In this document: positions 51,936-60,073 of the stretch, piece by piece
Position numbering within the stretch: position 1 is the stretch's first letter
Layout of the letters: each line of letters starts with the position of its first letter
Assembly (NCBI GenBank): GCA_903927345.1
Contig: CAIYMO010000053.1
Coordinates: forward strand, 186,001-250,000
Length of the DNA: 64,000 nt
Direction: 5' to 3'
Origin: an uncultured Armatimonadota bacterium
GTDB lineage: Bacteria; Armatimonadota; Fimbriimonadia; Fimbriimonadales; Fimbriimonadaceae
Notes under the pieces: generated by a model
What the model was told of the DNA's origin: nothing
Seen by the model: only the letters and a program-made list of their open reading frames with translations
The model's database searches: none
Program-made: the position numbers and the translations under genes

Positions 51936-53192
51936 ATGGAACATTTGAAGAGCTTTTTGGACGGCGAATTGGACCTGGCCAGTAAGGCTGAGGTCGAGAC
52001 CCACTTGCGTCAGGACGCCGAACTGGCGAAGATGTCGGCGGACTTTTCGGCATTGTCTTCCGCACTAAAGGGAGTTGATCCGGGCAAGCCATACGGGTTG
52101 GATCAGCTCCAATCGCGGTTGTCTGGGGCTTCGGCGGCGGAGTCAAAGAAGATCTGGCGATTTGCCGGATGGTCATCGATCGCTGGGTTACTGCTGGTGA
52201 TTGCCATGATTCCGGGTCTGAGGCGCGGTGGGTCAGCATCCGATGCGATGTATAAATCGTCGGAAGGTGCTGATATGGCGATCACGTCGACTCCAGCGAC
52301 TTCGTCGGCTGAAGCAGCAGCGACCCCTGCCCCAATGGCCCCGACCGGAGAGGCGGCAGACTCTATGCCGACTGAATCATTAGCGGGTGCGCCTTCGATG
52401 CAGGCAAAAGCGGCCGGTGGATTTGAGGGCGGCGAAAGGGAGCGCGGACGGGAGATGCTCAATGAAGCAGCGAAAGCCTACAAGCCAACCCGACTCTTAC
52501 CAGCCGAGGACGAAGCCAAGCTGAGCATCGGCTCGAGCACGCCCGGAGCGCCCTATGGGGTCTATCTCGAAAAGTCGGGCAACGTGACCGTCGAGGTCGA
52601 AGATCTGATGCGAGCCGTTGATGAGGCAACAGGAATGGTGACCGGGCTGAAAGGCTTCGTGGTGACCAGCGACGTGCAAAACACCGCCAACGGCGGCACA
52701 GCACACATGACCCTCCGAGTTCCTTCCGACGGATTCCCTGCGGCAATGAACAAACTGCAGGCAATGGGAGAAGTCAAGCAAGTGAACTCGGCGAGCCAGG
52801 ACATCACCGGCGAAACAGTTGATTCAGCATCGCGAACTCGGTCTTGGGCCGATGAAGAGAAGCGGCTGATTGACGAGCTGCGCAAGGCCCGCAATAACGA
52901 CGAAAAGTGGCGAATTCGGGCATCCCTGAACGACGTCCGAGCGAATCTTGAGGCACAGCGAGCCCAGCTCAACAACCTCAAAGAGCGCGGCAACTTCTCG
53001 ACAATTCAAGTGACCTTCACTCGTGGAGCAAGCAGCGGAGGCTGGGCTCAGGGAGCGTTTGGCGATGCCAAAAACGGACTCGGCTCTATCGGCCAAGTTC
53101 TGGGGACAATCGGAATCTACTTCCTCGTCTTCACCCCCGTTTGGCTACCCCTCGCGATTGCGGCTTGGATGGTCAGTCGGCGCCGACGGTGA
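51936..53192 (+). CDS. Anti-sigma-like membrane protein fused to a DUF4349-type domain
   Basis: 418 residues. Residues 1-60 (HLKSFLDGELDLASKAEVET, then AELAKMSADFSALSSAL) resemble the N-terminal anti-sigma domain but without the HxxxCxxC zinc motif. A membrane helix lies at ~75-93 (WSSIAGLLLVIAMIPGL), then a Ser/Thr/Ala/Pro-rich linker to ~150. A DUF4349-like domain (~205-375: GNVTVEVEDLMRAVDEATGM, then a coiled coil AQRAQLNNLKERGNFSTIQV) and a C-terminal helix with basic end follow. It is the likely antagonist of the upstream ECF sigma factor. Confidence 0.8.
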   Translation: MEHLKSFLDGELDLASKAEVETHLRQDAELAKMSADFSALSSALKGVDPGKPYGLDQLQSRLSGASAAESKKIWRFAGWSSIAGLLLVIAMIPGLRRGGSASDAMYKSSEGADMAITSTPATSSAEAAATPAPMAPTGEAADSMPTESLAGAPSMQAKAAGGFEGGERERGREMLNEAAKAYKPTRLLPAEDEAKLSIGSSTPGAPYGVYLEKSGNVTVEVEDLMRAVDEATGMVTGLKGFVVTSDVQNTANGGTAHMTLRVPSDGFPAAMNKLQAMGEVKQVNSASQDITGETVDSASRTRSWADEEKRLIDELRKARNNDEKWRIRASLNDVRANLEAQRAQLNNLKERGNFSTIQVTFTRGASSGGWAQGAFGDAKNGLGSIGQVLGTIGIYFLVFTPVWLPLAIAAWMVSRRRR

Positions 53193-53222
53193 GTCGCGAG
53201 ACTCAATGTGCATTTCACAGGG

Positions 53223-53861
53223 TCAGTCTATTAGCTCGGCATGCAACTCGTCGGCGATCAGCTCGGCGAGTTTCTTTCGTCTGGAGAGCGAGTGCTTAAC
53301 TCGCGCCCAATAAACAAATCCGACAATCGGAAGGATTATCAGAAACGGGTCTGATGGTGTGAACAGGAAAAACTTTGAATAAGATGCCACAACAAGTGCC
53401 ATCAGACCCCAAAGGCAAAACAATGCAAGCGCTGTTTCTAATCCGAGCATTCCCTGGCGATCAATAGAAATGTGAGTGAATCCGTCGTTCCGGAGAATAC
53501 TCACGATGCTGTAGAACCCCCACTGGTCAATCCGTATGGTCGCGTAGTTGCCCATCGATTTGTAGGCATAAGGAGGCAATGCTTCGCACAGCCCAGCAAT
53601 ACCATCGATCTCAGCTTGGGAAAGTTCCCAATCGAGGGTCAATGTCGTCTTTCGAGAGTATTCGAGCAGCTTGGCCCGACGACGACCTTTATGTTTCGCC
53701 AGACTCTGTTCCAGAGCTTCCTCGCTGATTCCCGCATCGGCGGCAAATCGAGCAATCTGGTCGCGAGTGAAGCCACTTTGAGCTTCTGACCCAGGTATTC
53801 GGACTGCCTCGCGGAGAATCGAGTACACCTCCTCTTCCGAGTACCTCTGTTGGTCCGCCAT
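53223..53861 (-). CDS. Membrane protein with N-terminal SHOCT-like helical domain
   Basis: 212 residues from the ATG at 53861; the frame opens at 53900. Residues ~5-55 (YSEEEVYSILREAVRI, FTRDQIARFAADAGISEEAL) form a short helical region seen at the start of many bacterial 2TM proteins. Two hydrophobic helices near residues 140-185 (ALALFCLWGLMALVVASY, PFLIILPIVGFVYWARV) follow a beta-containing middle. Function unknown. Confidence 0.65.
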   Translation of the reverse strand: MADQQRYSEEEVYSILREAVRIPGSEAQSGFTRDQIARFAADAGISEEALEQSLAKHKGRRRAKLLEYSRKTTLTLDWELSQAEIDGIAGLCEALPPYAYKSMGNYATIRIDQWGFYSIVSILRNDGFTHISIDRQGMLGLETALALFCLWGLMALVVASYSKFFLFTPSDPFLIILPIVGFVYWARVKHSLSRRKKLAELIADELHAELID

Positions 53862-53905
53862 ACCTGTCTTTATTCTAGCGCAAGCAGGAAGCCCATCCAC
53901 TGTGT

Positions 53906-54328
53906 CTACAAGCGCTCTAATCCGTAGATCAGCTTCTTAAGCACCTTCGCCGTTGAGGTCACTTCCCTCTCCATGAGGCGGGCGGTTACTTCGGCTTCAG
54001 CTTCTTGCATACGCTTCATTACCGCGTTGACCTTCTGGTGTCCCTTGCCGGTGAGGACGAGGGTGACGGCTCGTCCGTCTAGATCGGACGGTTTGCGGAG
54101 CATCAGGTCCTGGGCAACGAGCGCGGTGACAGCTTCGCTCACAGTGGCCCGGCTGAGGCCGAGGCGGCGGCCGATTTCGGCTTGGGTCTCGCGGCCGTCG
54201 GCAGCTTTGACGGAGCTGAGGATGGCGAATGACGCGCTGGTGATGCCTTGCTCATCGAGCGCGGGGCGCAGGGCGACGGAGATCAGATCGTTGATCTGGC
54301 AGGCAAGACTGATTAGCGACTCACTCAT
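53906..54328 (-). CDS. MarR-family transcriptional regulator
   Basis: 140-residue winged helix dimeric repressor. The recognition region is QAEIGRRLGLSRATVSEAVT (~57-76), and the wing is LMLRKPSDLDGRAVTLVLTG, with the conserved D-x-R-G/A motif. The N-terminal helix LISLACQINDLISVALRPAL forms the dimer interface. Possible targets are the adjacent secreted protein and aldo/keto reductase operon, 19 bp upstream on the same strand. Confidence 0.88.
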   Translation of the reverse strand: MSESLISLACQINDLISVALRPALDEQGITSASFAILSSVKAADGRETQAEIGRRLGLSRATVSEAVTALVAQDLMLRKPSDLDGRAVTLVLTGKGHQKVNAVMKRMQEAEAEVTARLMEREVTSTAKVLKKLIYGLERL

Positions 54329-54347
54329 TCGGAAGCCGAATTATATC

Positions 54348-54956
54348 TCAATTCTTCGCCGGAGCGATTCCCTTCTTGATCTCGTCAAGCTCTTCGGGAG
54401 TGATTGGATACGGGGATTTTGTACGGGGAATGCGATCCCCGAAGTCAGTGATCCAGTCTGTGCGGAGCTTGCGCGCCTCCGAGCCGTCGCTCAGGAGTGG
54501 ATTCTCTCCGTATTTCAGGAATGTGTAAATCGGCCCGCTATGTCCACCTTGGGGATGAAAAACCGCAAACGAACCCTTTGATGCGAGGTCCGTTCGTGCC
54601 TCTGCAGAGATGTTTTTGGGAACGCCGTACCGGCTGACGATCGCTCCCAAGGTTCCATTTATTGTCGAGGTCTTCGACGATGAACTCGAGTCTTTGACTT
54701 CAAAAAGCCAGTCTTTACGAATCTTGCCGTCGCGTTTCGACTGCTTGCAGATCCGAAGTCCACCCCCATTGAGACCAACCAAATAGAACCGAACATCGGC
54801 CCTTCCCGATGGGAAGTAAATCTCGGTTCCCCCAAACTGACTGGTGAATACGAACTTCCACTTGCCACCATTCGGGATATCTCCAAAGTCCGCCCGTGCC
54901 CTGCCCAAAGCGATAGGATCGACTTGCGAGAGGGCGAGGGCGGCGAGGAGGATCAT
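54348..54956 (-). CDS. Secreted hypothetical protein
   Basis: 202 residues. MILLAALALSQVDPIA is another very short uncharged signal-like N-terminus. The mature sequence is beta-rich (GKWKFVFTSQFGGTEIYFPS) with a Ser-run (SSSSSK) in the middle and a basic C-terminus. No family recognised. Its ATG begins immediately after the aldo/keto reductase stop codon, with no gap, so the start is fixed and the two are co-translated. Confidence 0.68.
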   Translation of the reverse strand: MILLAALALSQVDPIALGRARADFGDIPNGGKWKFVFTSQFGGTEIYFPSGRADVRFYLVGLNGGGLRICKQSKRDGKIRKDWLFEVKDSSSSSKTSTINGTLGAIVSRYGVPKNISAEARTDLASKGSFAVFHPQGGHSGPIYTFLKYGENPLLSDGSEARKLRTDWITDFGDRIPRTKSPYPITPEELDEIKKGIAPAKN

Positions 54957-55934
54957 TTAGGCGAGGGCTTCTTTGATGAACACCATGTCTTCGGCGCTGA
55001 GTTCCCGTGTGACGCCAGCGAGGTTGGCTTTGACTTGGCGTTCGTTGCGGAATCCGGGGATGGCGCAGGCGACGTTGGGCATGTTGAGGACATATCGAAG
55101 AGCAACTCCGGCGAGGTCTTCGACCGAATCTCCAAATCGCTCTTTCAGCTTGCCGAGCTTCGGCTTGAGAGCAAGCAGATTCTCGGTCTCGAATCCAGAA
55201 CGACCCCGGCGATTGTCACCCTCTTCGAACTGAGGCGGATTGTACGGATCGAATTTGTCGAGCAGGAGGCCTTGCGACAGCGGGCTGAAAGCGACGAACG
55301 TCATCCCCTTTTCGGCCATGAGGTTGGCCACTCTTGAGCCAGGTCGGATGAACTGGTCGTCAAGCGCGTGCGCCCAGCTTTGGAGGCATTCGGGTTGGAC
55401 CTTCGGGGTAACGCGTTCGAAGTCGTCGGCAGAGTACGCCGACTGACCCTTAACGCGAACCTTGCCTTCTTCAACCAGGCGGTTCATCACTTCAACGGCA
55501 TCATCAAGATAGAAATCGCCATCCCCGAACGAGCCGTGGTGGAAGTAGTAAACGTCGATATAGTCGCGCTTCAGGTTGATCAGCGACTGCTCGCACTGGT
55601 GGCGGATGTGCGCTGGCTCATAGGCGTGGGCGGCGGTTCCAGGGAAGTGACCGACTTTGGTTGCAACGATGTAGTCGTTGGAGTTGAGACCCAGCTTATC
55701 GAAGGCGCGGGCAAGCATCTGCTCAGCCTTACCGTTTCCGTAAACGTCGGCGTTATCGAAGTGGTTGACCCCACCATCGATGCCGGTCTTGATCGCCGCG
55801 ATGACTTCGTTCTCATCCACATTCGCCCAGCCGTTCGGATTTCCGTTGACCCAGTTGAGGCCACCCATGGTCCAACAGCCAAGGCTGATTTCAGATACTT
55901 TAACGCCGCTTCGGCCAAGTTCTCGATACTGCAT
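54957..55934 (-). CDS. Aldo/keto reductase
   Basis: 325-residue NADPH-dependent TIM-barrel oxidoreductase. The catalytic tetrad is visible: Asp and Tyr in NHFDNADVYGNGKAEQML (~54-71), Lys in IVATKVGHFPG and His in YYFHHGSFGDG. C-terminal PNVACAIPGFRNERQVKANL is the cofactor-binding end. Substrate unknown. First gene of a unit with the secreted protein downstream. Confidence 0.93.
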   Translation of the reverse strand: MQYRELGRSGVKVSEISLGCWTMGGLNWVNGNPNGWANVDENEVIAAIKTGIDGGVNHFDNADVYGNGKAEQMLARAFDKLGLNSNDYIVATKVGHFPGTAAHAYEPAHIRHQCEQSLINLKRDYIDVYYFHHGSFGDGDFYLDDAVEVMNRLVEEGKVRVKGQSAYSADDFERVTPKVQPECLQSWAHALDDQFIRPGSRVANLMAEKGMTFVAFSPLSQGLLLDKFDPYNPPQFEEGDNRRGRSGFETENLLALKPKLGKLKERFGDSVEDLAGVALRYVLNMPNVACAIPGFRNERQVKANLAGVTRELSAEDMVFIKEALA

Positions 55935-55943
55935 CGATCAAGT

Positions 55944-56369
55944 CTATTCAATTTCGAGAGAGCCAAATCGCTTCTCGGTTGAATCGACATTTTTGGAGAG
56001 CAGAGCGAACGCCTTTTCGATGCGGCGACGTTCTCGGTCTGCAATCTGCTTCTTCGCGGGGTTGTTCTTTGCAAACTCATTGATGCGCGACAGGAACTTT
56101 TCGTGCTGGCTCTTCACCGCCGGATATTTGGCGTCTTTGTCCAGTCCAAGGACCAGTCGCGCCTCCTCTTCGCTCATCTCGGCTAGCTCGGTTCGGAGCT
56201 GCTTCTCGGCATTATTCGCCTCAACTTGGGCGACCAAAACGGGGTTGTTCAACGCCTCATCCAGCTCGGCCGTGGCAACGTCATCCGCCGAAGCGCCACC
56301 AAGGATTGCATCCTTGGCTTTGTCGAAATAGCCCCGACCGATGTTAAACGCGCGCTCGAACTCTGACAT
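55944..56369 (-). CDS. Hypothetical cytosolic protein
   Basis: 141 residues, highly charged and mostly helical. SEFERAFNIGRGYFDKAKDA at the start and a C-terminal helix pair (YPAVKSQHEKFLSRINEFAK, then QIADRERRRIEKAFALL) vaguely recall a degenerate J-domain, but there is no HPD motif. No family recognised. It lies nine bases before the aldo/keto reductase start and 11 after the ThuA gene stop, so it is probably in the same transcript. Confidence 0.6.
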   Translation of the reverse strand: MSEFERAFNIGRGYFDKAKDAILGGASADDVATAELDEALNNPVLVAQVEANNAEKQLRTELAEMSEEEARLVLGLDKDAKYPAVKSQHEKFLSRINEFAKNNPAKKQIADRERRRIEKAFALLSKNVDSTEKRFGSLEIE

Positions 56370-56380
56370 CAGAAAAGAGT

Positions 56381-57070
56381 TTACTTGAGCTTACAAGCCC
56401 ACTTGATTCCGCCGAGAAGGTGCTGGAGGTACAACGGCTCGCTATAGGCTTCCTTAAAGTGCCCCATTTCGGTGTACCAAGCTCGTCCCTTCTTCGCGTT
56501 ATTGCACCAGGTGATCGGGTGATCTTCGGGTGGCGTGGTCTTGTAGGTGCTCTCGTCAGCGGAAATCAGAACGTGAACCTTGGAGCGTGGATTCTCGCGC
56601 CAGTTGTACCACTCATCAGCCCGCGACCACTCTTTGGGGATTCCCTTCATCGACGGATGTTTCGGGTCTTCAACGGTGAGCTTAACGGTTTGCCCTCCAG
56701 GTGGGTGGCTCTTGAAATACGCACCTACCAACTCGGCGTACCAGGGCCAGTCGTACTCGGTATCGCTAGCACTATGGATTCCGACCCATCCACCGCCAGA
56801 CTCGACAAACTGCTGCATCGCGTTTTGCTGATCGTTGTTCAGAACATCGCCTGTGGTCATCGCGAAGATGATGCCCTTGTACTGCTTGAGGTTCTCCTTT
56901 GTAAACACCGAGGAGTCCTCAGTCGCATCGATCTCGAACTTGTTTGCGGTGCCCAGGTTTCGGAGCGCAGCTACAGCGTTCGGGATGGAATCGTGTCGGA
57001 ACCCTGTCGTCTTCGAGAAGACGAGCAGTTTGGGAACTGCGGCGGTGGTCAGCAACGCGGCGAGGAGCAT
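56381..57070 (-). CDS. ThuA-domain (trehalose-utilisation-like) secreted protein
   Basis: 229 residues with a glutamine-amidotransferase-like fold. A short signal MLLAALLTTAAVPK precedes VFSKTTGFRHDSIPNAVAAL (~17-36). Motifs are GIIFAMTTGDVLNNDQQNAM, GGGWVGIHSASDTEYDWPWY and PITWCNNAKKGRAWYTEMGH, all diagnostic of ThuA. The family occurs in sugar utilisation loci, but its reaction is not settled. Exported, by inference. Confidence 0.86.
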   Translation of the reverse strand: MLLAALLTTAAVPKLLVFSKTTGFRHDSIPNAVAALRNLGTANKFEIDATEDSSVFTKENLKQYKGIIFAMTTGDVLNNDQQNAMQQFVESGGGWVGIHSASDTEYDWPWYAELVGAYFKSHPPGGQTVKLTVEDPKHPSMKGIPKEWSRADEWYNWRENPRSKVHVLISADESTYKTTPPEDHPITWCNNAKKGRAWYTEMGHFKEAYSEPLYLQHLLGGIKWACKLK

Positions 57071-57122
57071 CTGTCTACTTTACACCAGGTTGGACGTCGC
57101 GCGAATATGTCAAAGTTATAGC

Positions 57123-58067
57123 TTGCAAAACGCCAACCCTCCGAAGCACATTTTTGGGATTGTTGTCCTACTTAACGTGCTTTGGGCGCCTGTGAACTTC
57201 ATGGTTTCGGCGGCGACCGAGCGAGGGTTTTCGGGTGCCGGGGTTGGGCTAGTTCGGTGGACGGCGTTGTCACTGATGATGTTGCTCTTGCTTCGCAACG
57301 GCTGGTTTCGAGCAATCACCGGGCACGTAGCGCTGTCAAAGTCCGATTGGTGGAAGTGCTTCGGCATCGGGTTCTTCCTCTTTGGCCCTTCGCACATGAT
57401 GTTCTATCTCTCGATGGGGTTGGTCAAACAGGGGCTCGCGAGCGAATTGGAAGGAACGGTCATCCTTGCGATGGCGCCAATTTTTACCGGATTGCTCTCC
57501 TATTTCTTCCTTCACGAGCGGCTCCCCGCAAGGCGCGTGGTGGCAATCGCGCTGTCTTGCATCGGCGGCTACATCGTTACCATTGGGTTTGCATTTCCAT
57601 CTTTGTTGGGACACGCGAAAGGCAATCTGCTGTTTGGTCTCGGCGTTGTGACTGAGTGCCTCATGGGGGTGATCGCGGCGCGAATTAGCCGCCGATCAAG
57701 CGGAGTGAGCGTTCTTTCCGCACAGATGCTGGGGGGCGGAGCCTCGTTCTGGGTAATTCCCATGCTCCTCCCATCAGTCTTGCCTCTTTCCTTTGGGTCT
57801 ACGTTTGTTTCCTGGCTGCCGCTTCTTTATCTCATCTTCCTCTCTGGGCTGGTGACATTCACCATCTGGTACCGGATCGTCGAATCCGCCCCGCTGACCC
57901 AGTTGGTCGTCGGCATCGCTCTACAGCCTCCGCTCGCAGCGTTGATTGGGTGGCTGTTCAAAAACGAGATTCCGAAACAAAATGCCGTGATTGGCGGCTG
58001 CGTGATTCTGATCGCGCTCGCGCTTGGGTTCCTAGGGAAGACTGAGAAGGTCGAGGCAATCGACTAA
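57123..58067 (+). CDS. EamA-type (DMT superfamily) transporter
   Basis: 314 residues from the TTG at 57123. The open frame extends back to 56835 through the antisense of ThuA, which cannot be real. Ten hydrophobic segments are arranged as two EamA repeats (first GIVVLLNVLWAPVNFMVSAA, second GLGVVTECLMGVIAARISRR). PIFTGLLSYFFLHERLPARR is the typical end of the first repeat. Metabolite or drug exporter of unknown substrate. It is divergent from ThuA, 52 bp between starts. Confidence 0.83.
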   Translation: MQNANPPKHIFGIVVLLNVLWAPVNFMVSAATERGFSGAGVGLVRWTALSLMMLLLLRNGWFRAITGHVALSKSDWWKCFGIGFFLFGPSHMMFYLSMGLVKQGLASELEGTVILAMAPIFTGLLSYFFLHERLPARRVVAIALSCIGGYIVTIGFAFPSLLGHAKGNLLFGLGVVTECLMGVIAARISRRSSGVSVLSAQMLGGGASFWVIPMLLPSVLPLSFGSTFVSWLPLLYLIFLSGLVTFTIWYRIVESAPLTQLVVGIALQPPLAALIGWLFKNEIPKQNAVIGGCVILIALALGFLGKTEKVEAID

Positions 58068-58117
58068 CAGCGATACAGTTGCAGGCGTCAAACCATACAA
58101 CAACTCTTAGAGGAACG

Positions 58118-58750
58118 TCACGTCTTCGCCAGTCTAGCAATCCAGTTGACGATACAGCCACCAAAGGCCATCGACGCAACCGTAAGACAACTGATCGCGA
58201 CTAATACGCCCACCGATAAGCCGAAGTAACCGAGACCCGGTAGAACCAACGCAACCCAACCGAAACAAAAGGACGGCACGGTTGCTAGAACCATTATTCC
58301 TCCGAACGCGAGCTCGTTGATGTTTGGTCTTTTGGCAACGGAATAGCTCATGAATACGAAAGCGGCAAACGGAACGGAAACGACGAGGAGCCCGACTAGC
58401 GAGAAACCGGACACGATCAACAAGGAGCAAACGCTCAAGACACAAGTCACCTCAATGCTTAGCAGCTTGAGATTCGTTCCAAATGCGCATCCGCTAAGCC
58501 CAGTTAAGAATCCCGGCAGAACAAACATCATGAACAAAACCATAAAGTCTGGAATCGATCGCGTCCGGGTTTGTCCCGTCGTGGAGAGCAAAAAATAGAT
58601 TGACCCGAAAAAAAGACCGTAGGCGATACACGCCACTAAAACGCGCTTCCAGCCATTTGTAACGAACAGCGTCGCCGTCTGGGAGTTGTCAACAGAATCA
58701 ACGGATTTGGCAAAACGATGATCTGAGTTCTGGTGTTTATCTTCCGCCAT
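58118..58750 (-). CDS. Hypothetical polytopic membrane protein
   Basis: 210 residues. A charged N-terminus of ~33 residues precedes about six hydrophobic segments (for example VLVACIAYGLFFGSIYFLL, DFMVLFMMFVLPGFLTGL and VLSVCSLLIVSGFSLVGLL). No family recognised. It is the last gene of a minus-strand group of four unknowns (58.1-59.96 kb). Confidence 0.62.
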   Translation of the reverse strand: MAEDKHQNSDHRFAKSVDSVDNSQTATLFVTNGWKRVLVACIAYGLFFGSIYFLLSTTGQTRTRSIPDFMVLFMMFVLPGFLTGLSGCAFGTNLKLLSIEVTCVLSVCSLLIVSGFSLVGLLVVSVPFAAFVFMSYSVAKRPNINELAFGGIMVLATVPSFCFGWVALVLPGLGYFGLSVGVLVAISCLTVASMAFGGCIVNWIARLAKT

Positions 58751-58871
58751 GTTTCATCAGGTTCAGAGGCTGAGAATTCGATCCTACCACAACGATTTCA
58801 CTTTTTTCAATTTTTTCTGAAATAAGCAGATGAAGAATCTTTGCTCGCTGTATTCAATACCCAAAGAGTGA

Positions 58872-59504
58872 TTAGAGCACCTCTAGCTGATGCGCAGCGA
58901 GCATGGGGTGAGGCTTCAGTCTTTCGTGAATTCCGTCGCTGATTCGGATCGAAGATCGATGGATTCCTAAGGGGGAGCGGAACTTGCATGGCTTAGTTTT
59001 GGCCATGATCGCTTTTCTCAACGAGGCAAAGAGTTCGCCGTTGGGCATTGGGGAGGTTTCGATAACGGTCTTGAAGTCGTAAGTGCCTGTTTTGGCGAAG
59101 TTCAGCTGGATTCCGAATTTAACTTCATACTTGGCTCCAACATTAGTCATGATTTGACCACGTTCGGGAACATAGATCAGCGTTTCTGGCCTAACCGAAA
59201 TGACCGGAACCGACTCATCGGGCGAACCGTCGCTCAGTAGAGATGCTCTCGCGACAAGTTCGTGACCGTAGAGCTCGCGTTCATCGTTCCAAGCGAAGTC
59301 GCTCTTTGTGAGTGAAGTCTCAAGATACTGACGGTAGATGGCAGTCAACTTGTACGGCGCGAACCTGTCTTCAACAAAGCGCACACCGCGCTCGTGATAC
59401 TGAACGATTGCTTGACACTCGCCGAGTACGGATTCCAAAAATTCAGGCTCTACGCATAATGAGATTCTTTGCCAGGTGTTGACATAGAAGTGCGTTTGCT
59501 CCAT
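58872..59504 (-). CDS. Hypothetical protein
   Basis: 210 residues, soluble, no signal. MEQTHFYVNTWQRISLCVEP and LTAIYRQYLETSLTKSDFAW suggest an alpha/beta protein. The C-terminal third is basic (KTKPCKFRSPLGIHRSSIRI). No family recognised. It starts 13 bases after the stop of the small membrane peptide at 59518. A 121-base gap with T/A-rich sequence separates it from the downstream membrane gene. Confidence 0.6.
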   Translation of the reverse strand: MEQTHFYVNTWQRISLCVEPEFLESVLGECQAIVQYHERGVRFVEDRFAPYKLTAIYRQYLETSLTKSDFAWNDERELYGHELVARASLLSDGSPDESVPVISVRPETLIYVPERGQIMTNVGAKYEVKFGIQLNFAKTGTYDFKTVIETSPMPNGELFASLRKAIMAKTKPCKFRSPLGIHRSSIRISDGIHERLKPHPMLAAHQLEVL

Positions 59505-59517
59505 GTTCTATTCTGGC

Positions 59518-59652
59518 TCAGATGCGGGCGAGCCAGTGGTCATCGTATTCGCGCTCACAGACACCTGTCTTCTGCAGACAGCAAAGTGTGAGATAGATTG
59601 AAACACCTAGCAGAAAGCACAGCGCAATCGTGCGCCTAGGTACTCGCTTCAG
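59518..59652 (-). CDS. Possible 44-residue membrane peptide with CTG start
   Basis: Not a standard-start frame, but in sequence it reads KRVPRRTIALCFLLGVSIYL with a basic N-terminus, one membrane helix and a polar tail ending DDHWLARI. The first codon CTG overlaps the upstream TGA as CTGA, mirroring the ATGA/GTGA couplings common in this genome. The frame ends 13 bases before the next gene. This filling of an otherwise empty 144-base gap is the main support. No Shine-Dalgarno sequence is seen, and translation is unproven. Confidence 0.35.
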   Translation of the reverse strand: MKRVPRRTIALCFLLGVSIYLTLCCLQKTGVCEREYDDHWLARI

Positions 59653-59957
59653 CGCACAAAGTGCACTTTCGGGTCGCTCATGTTGTCCAGTAGCATCAAT
59701 GCTGTGACGGGCATTGGCCGCTCTTTTGCGACTTCGCGAGCCTCGTCAAACGAAAGCTGCATGATGGAGAGTCCATCGAGGTCAATGAACTCGCCGAAGT
59801 TGACGGCTCCGCCTTGGGAGCTAAAACAGGCCAAACCGTGGACGCCCTGATGGCAATAGCAGCCGTAGCGTTTGGTGGGCGAGTGGTGCAACACGTAAAC
59901 GCTATCGGGGAACTCTGTATCGAGTCCGAGCAGGGGCATGACGAGTGTTTGAGACAT
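59649..59957 (-). CDS. Hypothetical protein
   Basis: 102 residues, soluble. Contains SVYVLHHSPTKRYGCYCHQG with three His/Cys-rich positions and VHGLACFSSQGGAVNFGEF, then a helical C-terminus (MQLSFDEAREVAKERPMPVT). The Cys/His clustering could bind a metal, but no known motif is met. First gene of the minus-strand unknown cluster, divergent from the MFS transporter. Confidence 0.6.
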   Translation of the reverse strand: MSQTLVMPLLGLDTEFPDSVYVLHHSPTKRYGCYCHQGVHGLACFSSQGGAVNFGEFIDLDGLSIMQLSFDEAREVAKERPMPVTALMLLDNMSDPKVHFVR

Positions 59958-60073
59958 GTTTCGATAACCTCTTGTAAGGAAGTTATCGGTAGGTTAAGGC
60001 CGGTCTTTAGAGAATCTCTGGTAGTTGTGCGAGGAGTGGGAATCAGGCGGACTTTTCCCGTAGACTCTTCAAC

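Noticed and set aside
56835-57122. N-terminal 96 codons of the long EamA frame
   Set aside because: They lie antisense to the conserved ThuA gene; the hydrophobic transporter sequence begins only after the TTG at 57123.
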